Of a DNA stretch of 64,000 nucleotides, positions 46,924 through 57,056 are shown in pieces (position 1 is the first letter of the stretch; each line of letters opens with the position of its first letter). The DNA is from Algoriphagus aestuarii (lineage in GTDB: Bacteria; Bacteroidota; Bacteroidia; Cytophagales; Cyclobacteriaceae). Where the stretch lies: positions 310,001 to 374,000 of the forward strand of contig JAFIDK010000002.1 in assembly GCA_017051695.1 (NCBI GenBank), written 5' to 3'. The notes beneath the pieces are model-generated. The model made no database searches and was not told the DNA's origin. It saw only the letters and a program-made list of their open reading frames with translations. A program made the position numbers and the translations under genes.

Positions 46924-46984
46924 TCCTAGATTGCTATTCCATCTTTACTGGAAGAAAAGTGGATATACATATAAAATAATGTGA

Positions 46985-47083
46985 TTATCCTCAAAGATGC
47001 CAGTTACCTTATTTTCTTTGCTTGATTGGCAGGAAGACCGATGACGGATGACCGAAGCAGCCTCACAACAAGTGTTTACCATT
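46985..47083 (+). repeat. tRNA-flanking repeat, copy 2
   Basis: GATTATCCTCAAAGATGCCA, TTTTCTTTGCTTGATTGGCA, GGAAGACCG and GACCGAAGCAGCCTCA align with the copies at 46812 and (inverted) 60004. GATATACATATAAAATAA precedes it at about 46963 and recurs at 47122, just before the tRNA terminator. Confidence 0.6.
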
Positions 47084-47130
47084 TATTAAGCCGCTTTAAT
47101 CTATTAACTGGTTAAATAGCGGATATACAT

Positions 47131-47166
47131 ATAAAATAAAAAAGGCTTCCATTTCTGAAAGCCTTT
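47131..47166 (-). terminator. Rho-independent terminator of tRNA-Met
   Basis: On the minus strand AAAGGCTT (47166-47159) pairs with AAGCCTTT (47148-47141), followed by TTTATTTTAT. It lies directly after the tRNA 3' end. Confidence 0.85.
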
Positions 47167-47167
47167 G

Positions 47168-47241
47168 TAGCGAGGACGGGAGTTGAACCCGTGACCTCAG
47201 GGTTATGAATCCTGCGCTCTAACCAACTGAGCTACCTCGCC
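47168..47241 (-). tRNA. tRNA-Met (CAT anticodon)
   Basis: 74 nt. Acceptor arms GGCGAGG and CCTCGCT (terminal G-T pair), D-arm AGCTCAGTTGGTTAGAGC, anticodon loop TTCATAA, T-arm ACGGGTTCAACTCCCGT, discriminator A. CCA is not encoded. Elongator Met is more likely than initiator because the first acceptor pair is not the mismatch expected of an initiator. tRNA-Ile with lysidine-modified CAT cannot be fully excluded. Confidence 0.92.
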
Positions 47242-47629
47242 AAATTTCTTATTTTATTAATATCGAGAAACTTTATTCTCTCAATCAATTGAACTCACTT
47301 TTGTCATTTGGAAAGCATGCTGGATGAATGAATAATAAATCCTGCTTCCGATTAAAATCGGGATGCCTCGCCAAATATTTTTTAAACTGTTCGAATAACA
47401 ATTTTTAGGTCTTTTAAATACCTAATAAACTTTTTCAGGTATTGAAATTTGAAATTAATGGCTATATTAAACCGCCGAGGAACTCCAAAATTCCTTGGTT
47501 TAGATAATAAATATTTAAACCCGAAAACCTCCCTTGCGAATGGGAATGCAAATATGAGGTCTTGTACTGTGAAATGCAAGTTCTAGTTCTTTAAAAAAGT
47601 GAATTTTTCGCAAAGAAAAAGTAGATATC
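47242..47629. other. AT-rich intergenic region
   Basis: No gene. CCTCGCCAAAT, the outer end of the tRNA-Met gene, recurs at 47366-47376, which may be chance or a remnant of a duplicated tRNA end. Confidence 0.3.
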
Positions 47630-48025
47630 ATGGTCAAAAATAAATTTGTAGCTGATTATCAAATCAATGCCTCTAAAAAAATTGTTTTCCAATATTTGAG
47701 TACTGCGAGTGGTTTGGAGGAGTGGTTTGCTGATGAAGTCAAAATAAACGAAGATAAAAATTACATTTTCAATTTTGATAACGAAGATCATTATGCCAAG
47801 CTCGCCTCGATCCGCACCAACTCTCATGTGAAGTTTGAGTTTTATGATCCAAGTAATCCGGATAGTTCTGATAATTCATTTATTGAATTTAAACTTGAGG
47901 AGAATGAATTAACTCAAACCTTGTTTTTAAAAGTCATAGATTATTCAGATGGCTATGATGATGAGGAGCTAACTGCTATCTGGGAAGGGCTAATTGGCAC
48001 TCTCAAAGAAATTATAGGTGGGTAA
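47630..48025 (+). CDS. START-like/SRPBCC domain protein
   Basis: A 131-residue protein starting KFVADYQINASKKIVFQYLS followed by SGLEEWFADEVKI. This is the short Bacteroidota START-like family with a helix-grip fold and a long C-terminal helix (EELTAIWEGLIGTLKEII). No ligand is known. It lies 72 bp before an LptF/G-type permease and could share its promoter. Confidence 0.85.
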   Translation: MVKNKFVADYQINASKKIVFQYLSTASGLEEWFADEVKINEDKNYIFNFDNEDHYAKLASIRTNSHVKFEFYDPSNPDSSDNSFIEFKLEENELTQTLFLKVIDYSDGYDDEELTAIWEGLIGTLKEIIGG

Positions 48026-48097
48026 TTTCAATTCAATTCGCCATTTTTGAACTTCATTTCTAAAAGGACGTAAATCCGCTTGGAAGTAAGTTGATGC

Positions 48098-49885
48098 ATG
48101 AAAAAACTTGATAAGCTAATTCTAGGGTCTTTTATAGGCCCATTTTTATTGACATTTTTGGTTGTTGACTTCATTTTGTTGACTGTCAACATGCTGAAAT
48201 ATTTCGACGAAATTTTCGGGAAAGGATTGGGTTTTTGGATATACATGGAGTTGATCTCTTATTTCGTGATCAGTATATCCCCTATGGCTTTGCCGCTTGC
48301 GGTCCTTCTTTCCAGCCTGATGACTTTTGGGAATCTCGGGGAGCATTTTGAGCTTACAGCAATTAAAAGTAGTGGAATATCCCTAGTCAGGGCGTTGAGA
48401 CCGATCGGAGTATTCGTTATAGTTTTGGCCTTTGCCGCCTATTTATCTAATAATCACCTCGTACCTAAAGTCAATCTGAAGACCTTCAGTCTGCTTTATG
48501 ACATCCGTATGAAGTCACCAGCTTTGGACATTAAGGAAGGTGTTTTTTATGATGGAATACCAGGCTATAGCATTAAAGTAAATAAAAAGCTGGATGATGT
48601 AAGGCTTCGGGATATTATCATCTATAACCATAATGGAGCACAGGGCAACCTTAACGTGACTCTGGCAGACTCAGGTAGGATGGAGCCATTTTTCAATGAT
48701 AATTACATGAGGCTCACTTTATACCAAGGAACCAACTATAAGGAGTCAAGATCCACCAGAGGGATTTCAGAAAAACCAGTGGAATTTACCAGGGCTAAGT
48801 TTGATGAAAATGTGATCATTTTTGATTTAGATGCATTTCAGATGAGTAGAACGCCGGAGGATCTTTGGTCGACAAACCGCGCCATCAAGGACATTGCAGG
48901 AATCAAAGATGGATTAGATTCCATTAATACCTTGGTTAATGATAAAATATTTCAGAACTATCAATCTGCAGAGTCTATATTTCCATTCTTTACCAGGGGA
49001 AGGAGTTTAGAGCCTTTACCTCATATTAAGGAGCGTAGAGCTTATGACGATTCCTTGAGGCAAATAAAAATGATAAAGGAGCGGGCTGTTACTGATTCAC
49101 TTGCCAAGGTGAAAGAAAAACAAGATAGTGTTCAAAGAGCAAAGGTCTTGGAGGAAAGTCAAACTGAAGTGATAGAGGACCAGCCAAATTTAAAAGCAAC
49201 AATTTCGAATACTTCCAAAACTTTGGAAAGTGATTCCTTGTTTTTGAGAAAGCAAATCAGAAGAACCGACGATGCGATTTCCATTTCAAAGGAAATAGAT
49301 GCTGATTCTACTGCCACACCAATTATCCCTACCAAAGAAGTAGAGAAAGTGACACGTACTGCGCCACTTACCGCAGATGAAAAAGGCAAAATTGACTCAC
49401 TCATTTATGGAAAAGGGCTTATTTCAAATGCATTAACAATGGCTACTAATAATGCCAGAAATCTTAAAAACTCATTTGATATTAAAAAGGCTCAGGTCGA
49501 AACAGATGAAAGGGAGTTTCGAAGATATGAAATCGCCTGGTATCAAAAATACACACAGGCATTTGCCTGTTTTGTGATGTTTTTGATAGGAGCACCATTA
49601 GGAGCAATTATCAAGAAGGGAGGATTAGGAATGCCTGTTTTACTTTCCATAATCTTCTTTATTATTTATTATATGTTGACGATTTCTGGTGAAAAATGGG
49701 CAAAAGAAGGAATTGCAGATCCACTTTTCGGCACTTGGTTCTCTAATCTTTGTCTTCTTCCTTTTGGTTTGTTTTTCCTAAAACAAGCCAGAAAAGATGC
49801 CAGATTATTCGAACCGGATTTTTATCAGGGAATTTGGAAATCACTTCAAAATAAGCTGAAAGATCTTCGTTCAAAATCGGCCTGA
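48098..49885 (+). CDS. LptF/LptG (YjgP/YjgQ) family permease with a long charged insert
   Basis: A 595-residue protein with membrane helices near 11-33, 52-75 and 100-118 at the N-terminus and near 485-507, 513-530 and 545-563 at the C-terminus. The family start KKLDKLILGSFIGPFLLTF and GAPLGAIIKKGGLGMPVL are clear. E. coli members are about 360 aa; here the periplasmic jellyroll is followed by an extra charged, low-complexity stretch (about 300-475). It moves LPS from the inner membrane with LptB and LptC. Confidence 0.88.
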   Translation: MKKLDKLILGSFIGPFLLTFLVVDFILLTVNMLKYFDEIFGKGLGFWIYMELISYFVISISPMALPLAVLLSSLMTFGNLGEHFELTAIKSSGISLVRALRPIGVFVIVLAFAAYLSNNHLVPKVNLKTFSLLYDIRMKSPALDIKEGVFYDGIPGYSIKVNKKLDDVRLRDIIIYNHNGAQGNLNVTLADSGRMEPFFNDNYMRLTLYQGTNYKESRSTRGISEKPVEFTRAKFDENVIIFDLDAFQMSRTPEDLWSTNRAIKDIAGIKDGLDSINTLVNDKIFQNYQSAESIFPFFTRGRSLEPLPHIKERRAYDDSLRQIKMIKERAVTDSLAKVKEKQDSVQRAKVLEESQTEVIEDQPNLKATISNTSKTLESDSLFLRKQIRRTDDAISISKEIDADSTATPIIPTKEVEKVTRTAPLTADEKGKIDSLIYGKGLISNALTMATNNARNLKNSFDIKKAQVETDEREFRRYEIAWYQKYTQAFACFVMFLIGAPLGAIIKKGGLGMPVLLSIIFFIIYYMLTISGEKWAKEGIADPLFGTWFSNLCLLPFGLFFLKQARKDARLFEPDFYQGIWKSLQNKLKDLRSKSA

Positions 49886-49910
49886 CCTTTTATTATTTGA
49901 ATATTAGCCT

Positions 49911-49918
49911 TACCTTTG
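49911..49918 (+). promoter_or_regulatory. Bacteroidota -7 promoter element before rpsO
   Basis: TACCTTTG fits TAnnTTTG and lies 29 bp before the rpsO start. No clear TTG -33 element at 19-21 bp upstream was seen. Confidence 0.45.
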
Positions 49919-49946
49919 TGGTTGTTTTATAAAAATTTAGCTAAAC

Positions 49947-50222
49947 ATGTATTTAAATTCAGAGAAGAAACAAGAGTTGTTTAAGAATCATGGACGGTTA
50001 AAATCTGAAACTGACACAGGATCTCCTGAGTCTCAGATTGCCCTCTTTACACACAGAATCAAGCATTTGACTGAGCATTTGAAGTCAAATAAGAAGGATC
50101 ACTCTTCAAGACTTGGTTTGTTGAAGTTAGTAGGTAAGAGAAGATCTCTACTTGACTATCTTCATAAGAAAGAAATCGAGCGATACAGAGCGATTATTGC
50201 CGATTTAGGAATTAGAAAATAA
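49947..50222 (+). CDS. rpsO: Ribosomal protein S15
   Basis: A 91-residue protein with the family block [22 protein letters not shown] and [17 protein letters not shown]. It binds 16S rRNA helix 22. Followed by a terminator and by pnp, the usual rpsO-pnp order. Confidence 0.97.
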   Translation: MYLNSEKKQELFKNHGRLKSETDTGSPESQIALFTHRIKHLTEHLKSNKKDHSSRLGLLKLVGKRRSLLDYLHKKEIERYRAIIADLGIRK

Positions 50223-50229
50223 CCCTTTT

Positions 50230-50270
50230 GTAAGGTTCTCTAAGTTGAGGACCTTACTTTTTCTTTTTTT
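50230..50270 (+). terminator. Terminator between rpsO and pnp
   Basis: GTAAGGTTCTC and GAGGACCTTAC (50230-50240, 50247-50257; one mismatched pair) followed by TTTTTCTTTTTTT. In other bacteria the same interval is cut by RNases to control both genes. Confidence 0.75.
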
Positions 50271-50324
50271 GGGGTATCACTCATATACTTTTATATTTTG
50301 ACGCTTTCATACTAACACGTATTT

Positions 50325-52472
50325 ATGTTACCAAACTTGATCACCAAATCCATCACACTTGAAGATGGAAGAGAAATTATTATTGAGACAGGTGCATTGG
50401 CTAAGCAAGCTGATGGATCTGTTGTAGTGAAGATGGGAAAAGCCATGCTTTTGGCTACAGTTGTATCCAAGAAAGAAGCTGGCGAAGGGGTGGATTTTTT
50501 GCCTATGTCCGTTGATTACCAAGAGAAATTTGCCTCATCTGGGAAGATCCCAGGAGGATTTTTGAAGAGAGAAGGAAGACTTTCCGATTACGAAATTTTG
50601 ATAAGCCGTATCGTTGATAGAGCGATTCGTCCTATTTTTCCAGATGATTACCATGCAGACACTCAAATCGCCATCACTTTGATTTCAGGCGATGAGGATG
50701 TGCTTCCTGATGCATTGGCAGGTCTTGCTGCATCAGCTGCTTTGGCAGTATCCGATATTCCTTTCAATGGCCCTATTTCAGAAGTTCGTGTAGCGAAAAT
50801 TGATGGAGCATTGAAAATCAATCCAACTCCAACTGAGTTGGAAAAAGCTTCTCTGGAGTTTATCGTTGCAGGTTCTTTGGACTTTATCTTAATGGTAGAA
50901 GGAGAGGCAAACGAGATCCAGGAAGAAGAAATGCTTGAGGCGATGCAGTTTGCTCATGATGAAATCAAGAGACATTGCCAGGCACAAATCGAACTTACCA
51001 AAATGGTAGGTAAAGAAGTAAAAAGAGAATATAACCACGAAAAGTCGGATCCTGCTCTTTTTGATAAAATGAAGGCAGAGCTTTATGATAAGCTTTATGC
51101 TTCCGTGAGCAAGCAGATTGCCAATAAAACAGAGCGTTCGTCTTTAGTAAAAGAAATCAAGGAAGAGTTTATAGCGAGTTTAGGTGAAGATCATGAATTT
51201 GAAGCAAGTCTAATCGGACCATACTTTAGCAAGATCCATAAAGAAGCAGCTAGAAACCTGACTCTTGACGAAAAGAAAAGATTAGATGGAAGAAAGCTCA
51301 ACGAAGTTAGGCCTATTTGGTCTGTCGTTGATTATTTGCCTTCTGCTCATGGTTCTGCTGTGTTTACCAGAGGAGAAACTCAGTCTTTGACTACTTGTAC
51401 CTTAGGTACTAAGATGGATGAGATGATGGTTGATGGTGCTACTATCTCAGGATATAATAAATTTTACCTTCACTATAATTTCCCTGGATTTTCAACAGGT
51501 GAGGTGAAGCCAAATAGAGGACCGGGAAGACGGGAAGTAGGCCATGGTAATTTGGCGATGAGAGCTTTGAAAAAAGTACTTCCTCCTGTTGAAGAAAATC
51601 CATATACCATCCGTATTGTTTCTGATATTTTGGAATCAAATGGTTCCTCATCTATGGCCACAGTTTGTGCTGGTTCATTGGCATTGATGGATGCGGGTAT
51701 TCCGATCAAATCTGCGGTGACTGGAATCGCCATGGGTATGATTTCTGATGCAAAAACAGGTAAATACTCTATTCTTTCTGATATTTTGGGAGATGAAGAT
51801 CACTTGGGTGATATGGATTTCAAAGTTACAGGGACAGCAAAAGGAATTACTGCCTGTCAGATGGATTTGAAAGTGGAAGGTCTTGATTACTCTGTCTTAA
51901 AAGAAGCATTGCTTCAGGCTAAAGATGGCAGACTTCATATTTTGGAAGAAATTACCAAGACACTTGCAGCTCCAAAACCTGAATTGAAACCTCATACTCC
52001 AAGGTCATTCATGATGATGATTCCTAAAGAGTTGATCGGTGCGGTAATCGGTCCAGGTGGAAAAGTTATCCAGGAAATCCAAAAAGATACTTCTACTACA
52101 ATCGTGATTGAAGAAGTTGAAAATCAAGGTAAAATCAGTGTATTCTCGGCAAATCAAACGAATATGGATGCTGCGATCAGTAGGATCAAAGCAATCGTAG
52201 CTCAGCCGGAAATCGGTGAGACTTACACTGGAAAAGTGAAAAATATTCAACCTTTTGGCGCATTTGTGGAATTTATGCCGGGCAAAGATGGTTTACTACA
52301 TATCTCAGAGATCAAGTGGGAAAGAGTAGAAACCATGGATGGGGTCTTGGAGCCAGGAGAAGAAATTATGGTTAAATTAATCGATGTCGATAAAAAAACC
52401 GGGAAATTCAAGCTTTCTAGAAAGGCTTTATTGCCAAAACCTGAAAAACCTTCTCCAAAAGAACAAGGTTAA
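50325..52472 (+). CDS. pnp: Polynucleotide phosphorylase
   Basis: A 715-residue protein with two RNase PH domains ([20 protein letters not shown] at the start; [17 protein letters not shown] and [15 protein letters not shown] in the second), a KH domain ([18 protein letters not shown]) and a terminal S1 domain ([20 protein letters not shown]). It degrades RNA 3' to 5' with phosphate. Confidence 0.98.
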   Translation: MLPNLITKSITLEDGREIIIETGALAKQADGSVVVKMGKAMLLATVVSKKEAGEGVDFLPMSVDYQEKFASSGKIPGGFLKREGRLSDYEILISRIVDRAIRPIFPDDYHADTQIAITLISGDEDVLPDALAGLAASAALAVSDIPFNGPISEVRVAKIDGALKINPTPTELEKASLEFIVAGSLDFILMVEGEANEIQEEEMLEAMQFAHDEIKRHCQAQIELTKMVGKEVKREYNHEKSDPALFDKMKAELYDKLYASVSKQIANKTERSSLVKEIKEEFIASLGEDHEFEASLIGPYFSKIHKEAARNLTLDEKKRLDGRKLNEVRPIWSVVDYLPSAHGSAVFTRGETQSLTTCTLGTKMDEMMVDGATISGYNKFYLHYNFPGFSTGEVKPNRGPGRREVGHGNLAMRALKKVLPPVEENPYTIRIVSDILESNGSSSMATVCAGSLALMDAGIPIKSAVTGIAMGMISDAKTGKYSILSDILGDEDHLGDMDFKVTGTAKGITACQMDLKVEGLDYSVLKEALLQAKDGRLHILEEITKTLAAPKPELKPHTPRSFMMMIPKELIGAVIGPGGKVIQEIQKDTSTTIVIEEVENQGKISVFSANQTNMDAAISRIKAIVAQPEIGETYTGKVKNIQPFGAFVEFMPGKDGLLHISEIKWERVETMDGVLEPGEEIMVKLIDVDKKTGKFKLSRKALLPKPEKPSPKEQG

Positions 52473-52534
52473 TCGAGTATTTGATTATTTTAAGAGTATC
52501 TTATTAAATAAAAATTCACAAATCATAATTCTGA

Positions 52535-53398
52535 ATGAGGCAGCTAAAAATTAGCAAACAGATTACCAACAGAGAAAGCCAGTCACTGGATAAATATCTT
52601 CAGGAGATCGGTAAGGTAGACCTGTTGACAGCAGACGAAGAGGTAGTTCTGGCCAAAAGAATCAGAGAAGGCGACCAATTGGCATTGGAGAAGTTGACAA
52701 AAGCCAACCTGAGATTTGTCGTTTCTGTAGCAAAGCAATATCAAAATCAAGGTCTTTCCTTGGGTGATTTGATCAACGAGGGTAACCTGGGATTGATTAA
52801 AGCAGCGCAGAGATTCGATGAAACCCGAGGGTTTAAATTCATTTCTTATGCGGTTTGGTGGATCAGACAATCTATCCTTCAAGCATTGGCAGAGCAGTCT
52901 AGAATTGTTCGTTTGCCTTTGAACAGAGTTGGTTCTTTAAATAAAATAAGCAAGACTTTTAGCGAGTTGGAGCAGAGGTTCGAAAGAGAGCCTTCTCCTG
53001 AAGAACTTGCAGAGGTTTTGGAAGTAACTGCCAGTGAAGTGGTAGATACCATGAAAATTTCTGGCCGTCATGTGTCCATGGATGCACCATTTGTACAAGG
53101 TGAAGAAAATAGCCTATTGGATGTATTGGAAAATGACGGAGATGAAAAACCTGATGATGGCTTGATGAATGATTCTCTTCGTAAGGAGGTTCAACGAGCA
53201 TTGTCTACGCTTACTCAAAGAGAAGCTGACGTAATCACTCTTTATTTTGGATTGAACGGTGAGCATGCCATGACTTTGGAAGAAATTGGTGAAAAATTCA
53301 ACTTGACTAGAGAAAGAGTAAGGCAGATCAAAGAAAAGGCAATCAGAAGGTTGAGACATACTTCTAGAAGTAAGACATTGAAGCCCTACTTGGGATAA
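52535..53398 (+). CDS. rpoD: Primary sigma factor (RpoD/SigA)
   Basis: A 287-residue sigma-70 protein. It starts [20 protein letters not shown] and lacks region 1.1, as usual in Bacteroidota. Region 2 has [12 protein letters not shown] and [16 protein letters not shown]; region 4 has [20 protein letters not shown]. It recognises the unusual TTTG/TAnnTTTG promoters of this phylum. Its own terminator follows. Confidence 0.96.
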   Translation: MRQLKISKQITNRESQSLDKYLQEIGKVDLLTADEEVVLAKRIREGDQLALEKLTKANLRFVVSVAKQYQNQGLSLGDLINEGNLGLIKAAQRFDETRGFKFISYAVWWIRQSILQALAEQSRIVRLPLNRVGSLNKISKTFSELEQRFEREPSPEELAEVLEVTASEVVDTMKISGRHVSMDAPFVQGEENSLLDVLENDGDEKPDDGLMNDSLRKEVQRALSTLTQREADVITLYFGLNGEHAMTLEEIGEKFNLTRERVRQIKEKAIRRLRHTSRSKTLKPYLG

Positions 53399-53414
53399 AA
53401 GTCAAAAATCAAGG

Positions 53415-53436
53415 AGGGGCTTTTAGCCCCTTTTTT
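53415..53436 (+). terminator. Rho-independent terminator of rpoD
   Basis: AGGGGCT (53415-53421) and AGCCCCT (53425-53431) with loop TTT, then T-run. Confidence 0.93.
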
Positions 53437-53581
53437 AATATCCATTATTCAATGGGACTCCTGTAAATATTCGGTGATTTAATAAAAATCAAACTTTGCC
53501 CTATTAGGGAATTTTAACAGGCAGTGCTATTGTTTACCCATCATAATTGACAAAATTTAACCGATTTAATACAAGTTATTA

Positions 53582-54526
53582 ATGAATCAAGAGATTGAAA
53601 AGGTACGGGTACTAATTGTAGGTTCCGGGCCAGCAGGATATACTGCAGCGATTTATGCTTCTAGAGCAGGATTATCCCCAGTTTTATATACAGGAGGACA
53701 GCCAGGAGGACAGCTGACGATTACCAATGATGTGGAAAATTATCCAGGTTATCCAGATGGAGTGATGGGTCCACAAATGATGGAAGATTTCCGTAAACAA
53801 GCTGAACGTTTCGGTACACAAGTGAGATATGGGTTGGTAACCAATGTGGATTTTACGGTAAGTCCTAAAGTGGTAACTGTGGATGAGCAAGTGACCATCC
53901 ATGCTGATACAGTGATTATTTCCACCGGTGCATCTGCAAAATGGCTTGGCTTGGAAAGTGAAACCAGATTAAATGGAAAAGGTGTTTCAGCATGTGCGGT
54001 TTGTGACGGATTTTTCTTTAGAAATCAGGAAGTTGCCATTGTAGGTGCAGGAGATACCGCATGCGAGGAAGCCACCTATTTGGCAAATATCTGTAGCAAA
54101 GTTTACATGATTGTCAGAAAAGATGAAATGAGGGCATCTCAAATCATGCAAAAACGTGTAATGAATAATCCTAAGATCGAAATCCTCTGGAATTCGGAGA
54201 CAGACGAGGTTTTAGGAGATGAAGAAGTAACTGGTGTAAGAATTCTTAACAATAAAACTGGAGAAAAATCAGATTTGGCAATTTCTGGCTTCTTTGTTGC
54301 TATTGGACACCAACCAAATACCGAGATTTTCAAGGATTTTATCCACATGGATAATGCTGGCTATATAAAAACAATTCCGGGAAGTTCTAAGACCAACATA
54401 GAAGGTGTCTTCGCTTGTGGAGATGCACAAGACAATGTGTATAGACAAGCTGTCACAGCTGCTGGAACAGGATGTATGGCTGCCTTGGATGCGGAGCGGT
54501 ATTTGGCCGAAATCGAGAATCCATAA
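53582..54526 (+). CDS. trxB: Thioredoxin reductase
   Basis: A 314-residue protein with FAD motif GSGPAG (15-20), redox centre CAVC (138-141, followed by DG) and NADPH motif GAGDTA (155-160), all in the usual order. It reduces thioredoxin with NADPH. A 9-bp gap to the next gene suggests co-transcription. Confidence 0.97.
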   Translation: MNQEIEKVRVLIVGSGPAGYTAAIYASRAGLSPVLYTGGQPGGQLTITNDVENYPGYPDGVMGPQMMEDFRKQAERFGTQVRYGLVTNVDFTVSPKVVTVDEQVTIHADTVIISTGASAKWLGLESETRLNGKGVSACAVCDGFFFRNQEVAIVGAGDTACEEATYLANICSKVYMIVRKDEMRASQIMQKRVMNNPKIEILWNSETDEVLGDEEVTGVRILNNKTGEKSDLAISGFFVAIGHQPNTEIFKDFIHMDNAGYIKTIPGSSKTNIEGVFACGDAQDNVYRQAVTAAGTGCMAALDAERYLAEIENP

Positions 54527-54535
54527 ACCCAATTC

Positions 54536-55579
54536 ATGAGGTCTTCCATTCTAAAAATTATTTTAGGAATTACATTGAGCATTGGTTTCTTTGAGGCCAA
54601 TGCTCAAGTTTTTCCTAAGATTATTAAGAGAAATAACACAAATACGAGTACTACTGGAACTCAAGAGCGGAAAAATATTGAGCTGAGATCATTTGATCAA
54701 GATTCCTACCTTAGGAGGCTTTCCTCTGTTACTGATTCCATCATTTTCGAAAATAATGTCAACTTAGGGAAAGTTAGATCCATCGTCAGTGAAGATCCCA
54801 ATGTGATGATCTGGGCCCCGACCAACCAGTTGGTAAAAGTATCAGAACAGATACAGATTGACAGTATTTGGATAACAGCTTTTGAATATTATTCAAATTG
54901 GGATAGCAAGAAAATTGATATTTACAATTTTGATCCGAAGACCTTTACAGATAGTGTCAATATCCGACTTTATGACCCGTTTTTTGGGTATGATTGGAAA
55001 ATGCCTCTGAATACAACTCCTGTTACTTCTACTTTTGGCTCAAGATGGGGTAGGTGGCATTATGGAACAGACCTGGATTTGGATACAGGAGATCCGGTCT
55101 ATAGTGGATTTGATGGAATCGTGCGGGTGAGATCCTATGACCGATATGGCTATGGCTATTATTTGGTGATCAGGCATAAAAATGGTCTTGAGACGTTATA
55201 TGGACATTTATCGAAATATTTGGTGGATGTAGGTCAAGAAGTAAAAGCCGGGGATTTGATTGCAAAAGGTGGTAGTACCGGAAGAAGTACAGGCTCACAT
55301 TTGCATTATGAACTGAGGTATAGAGGTTTGCCTTTTGATCCACAGAATGTTTACGAATTTGATGAAGCAAAAATTATCGGACCCAATTTTTTAATTACCC
55401 CAAATACATTTTCCCATGTCGTAAAAGCTCGTACTGCTGCTTACCATAAAGTAAGAAAGGGAGAAAACTTAGGTTCAATCGCCAGAAAATATGGTGTTTC
55501 AGTCAATACCTTGACCCGATTAAATGGAATCTCTACCAGAAGTATTTTGAGGATCGGTCAAAATCTAAGAGTTAGATAA
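54536..55579 (+). CDS. M23 metallopeptidase with LysM domain
   Basis: A 347-residue protein with signal peptide (to about residue 23). The LytM domain has HYGTD (His175, Asp179) and HLHYEL (His255, His257), which bind zinc for cleavage of peptidoglycan cross-links. The C-terminal LysM (303-347; HKVRKGENLGSIARKYGVSV) binds the wall. Starts 9 bp after trxB. Confidence 0.94.
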   Translation: MRSSILKIILGITLSIGFFEANAQVFPKIIKRNNTNTSTTGTQERKNIELRSFDQDSYLRRLSSVTDSIIFENNVNLGKVRSIVSEDPNVMIWAPTNQLVKVSEQIQIDSIWITAFEYYSNWDSKKIDIYNFDPKTFTDSVNIRLYDPFFGYDWKMPLNTTPVTSTFGSRWGRWHYGTDLDLDTGDPVYSGFDGIVRVRSYDRYGYGYYLVIRHKNGLETLYGHLSKYLVDVGQEVKAGDLIAKGGSTGRSTGSHLHYELRYRGLPFDPQNVYEFDEAKIIGPNFLITPNTFSHVVKARTAAYHKVRKGENLGSIARKYGVSVNTLTRLNGISTRSILRIGQNLRVR

Positions 55580-55596
55580 AAGAAAAGAAATTAAAG

Positions 55597-56316
55597 ATGA
55601 CAAAGCTGGATATATTGGTAATTGCAGCTCATCCCGACGATGCGGAATTGGGCTGTGCTGGAACAATCTTATCTCATGTAGCCAAAGGTTATAAAGTTGG
55701 AATCGTGGATCTTACCCAAGGTGAAATGGGGACAAGAGGTACGCCAGAATTAAGGCTTCGTGAAGCAGAAGAAGCTGCCAAGATTCTAAAACTAACTGTA
55801 AGAGAGAACCTTGGTTTTAAAGACATCTATTTTCTGAATGATGAATCCCATCAGTTAAAACTTATAGAAATCATCAGGAAATACCAACCTGAAATTGTGA
55901 TAGCAAATGCGATTTCTGATAGGCATCCGGACCATGGAAAAGGCTCTGAATTAGCCAGCAAAGCCTGTTTTATGAGTGGTCTAAGAAAAATAGGAACGAG
56001 TCATAATGGTAGCAGCCAGCAGCCCTGGAGACCAAAATTTGTTTATCATTACATCCAGAACAATTACATTAATCCAGATTTTATCGTTGACATAACACCT
56101 TTTTGGGATGAAAAAATAGCCAGTATTATGGCATTTAAATCCCAATTTTTTGATCCTACCAGCAAGGAGCCATCAAGTTTTATTTCTGATCCTGAATTTT
56201 TGCCTTTTATAGAATCAAGAGCAAGAGAGTTTGGTCACAGGATTATGACTACCTATGGAGAAGGATTTACAGTAGAAAGGTTTATCGGTGTTCAGGATTT
56301 ATTTGATCTGAAATAA
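55597..56316 (+). CDS. bshB1: Bacillithiol biosynthesis deacetylase BshB1
   Basis: A 239-residue LmbE-like zinc hydrolase: AAHPDDAELGC (His12, Asp14, Asp15) and RHPDHGKGSELA with the second His pair. Bacteroidota use bacillithiol, and this enzyme removes acetate from GlcNAc-malate. It starts 17 bp after the M23 gene. It ends 2 bp before the convergent pdxH stop. Confidence 0.92.
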   Translation: MTKLDILVIAAHPDDAELGCAGTILSHVAKGYKVGIVDLTQGEMGTRGTPELRLREAEEAAKILKLTVRENLGFKDIYFLNDESHQLKLIEIIRKYQPEIVIANAISDRHPDHGKGSELASKACFMSGLRKIGTSHNGSSQQPWRPKFVYHYIQNNYINPDFIVDITPFWDEKIASIMAFKSQFFDPTSKEPSSFISDPEFLPFIESRAREFGHRIMTTYGEGFTVERFIGVQDLFDLK

Positions 56317-56318
56317 GC

Positions 56319-56954
56319 TTATGGGGCCAAGATAGCTCTTTCCCATTGCCCATTTTCCAAAAGATCGTAAGCAACTCTATCATGTAATCTACTAGGTCTT
56401 CCTTGCCAAAACTCTACATAGGAGGGAGTCAAGCGGTATCCACCCCAGTAGGGAGGTCTGGTGATGGGGGAGTTTTCAAACTTTTTCTCTATTTCCTTTT
56501 GCTTTTCTTGAAGTTCATTTCTTGAGCTGATTTTAGTGCTTTGTGGAGAGGTCCAGGCACCTATTTGAGAACCGATAGGTCTAGATAAGTAATATTCATC
56601 CGAAATACTTTCAGAAACTTTATCGATTTTTCCCCGAATCCGAACTTGCCTTTCCAGCTCTGGCCAGAAAAATGTCAATGATCCAAATGGATTTTTTTCC
56701 AGTTCTCGTCCTTTTAGGCTTTGGTAATTGGTAAAGAAAACAAATCCCGAATCCACCTCTTTCAATAATACGATTCTTCCATTTGGAATACCATCCTCTC
56801 CAATCGTGGAAAGAGTCATTGCATTAATTTCCATAACTTTTGCCTCTAATGCTTCCTTAAACCATTGATCAAATTGACTTAATGGGTCTGATAATAAGTC
56901 ATTGATATTCATTGATTTTAAGCTGTATTCTTGTCGGATGGCAGAAATATTCAT
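56319..56954 (-). CDS. pdxH: Pyridoxamine 5'-phosphate oxidase
   Basis: A 211-residue protein of family length. PNGRIVLLKEVDSGFVFFTNYQSLKGRELEKN is the FMN and substrate region, and the C-terminal FWQGRPSRLHDR is the family end. It makes pyridoxal phosphate using FMN and oxygen. Convergent with bshB1 and divergent from yqgE. Confidence 0.96.
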   Translation of the reverse strand: MNISAIRQEYSLKSMNINDLLSDPLSQFDQWFKEALEAKVMEINAMTLSTIGEDGIPNGRIVLLKEVDSGFVFFTNYQSLKGRELEKNPFGSLTFFWPELERQVRIRGKIDKVSESISDEYYLSRPIGSQIGAWTSPQSTKISSRNELQEKQKEIEKKFENSPITRPPYWGGYRLTPSYVEFWQGRPSRLHDRVAYDLLENGQWERAILAP

Positions 56955-57056
56955 CGGTAATTTATTTTGAATAAAAATTATTGGATAAATGTACTATCGC
57001 TATTGATTTTAAAAAATTATGGTCTATATTTTTCTTTTAATTATACCAACTAGTGA

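Noticed and set aside
47366-47376. CCTCGCCAAAT, a second copy of the tRNA-Met outer end, as a possible attachment site
   Set aside because: Only 11 bp, no integrase, and too close to the tRNA to bound an element.
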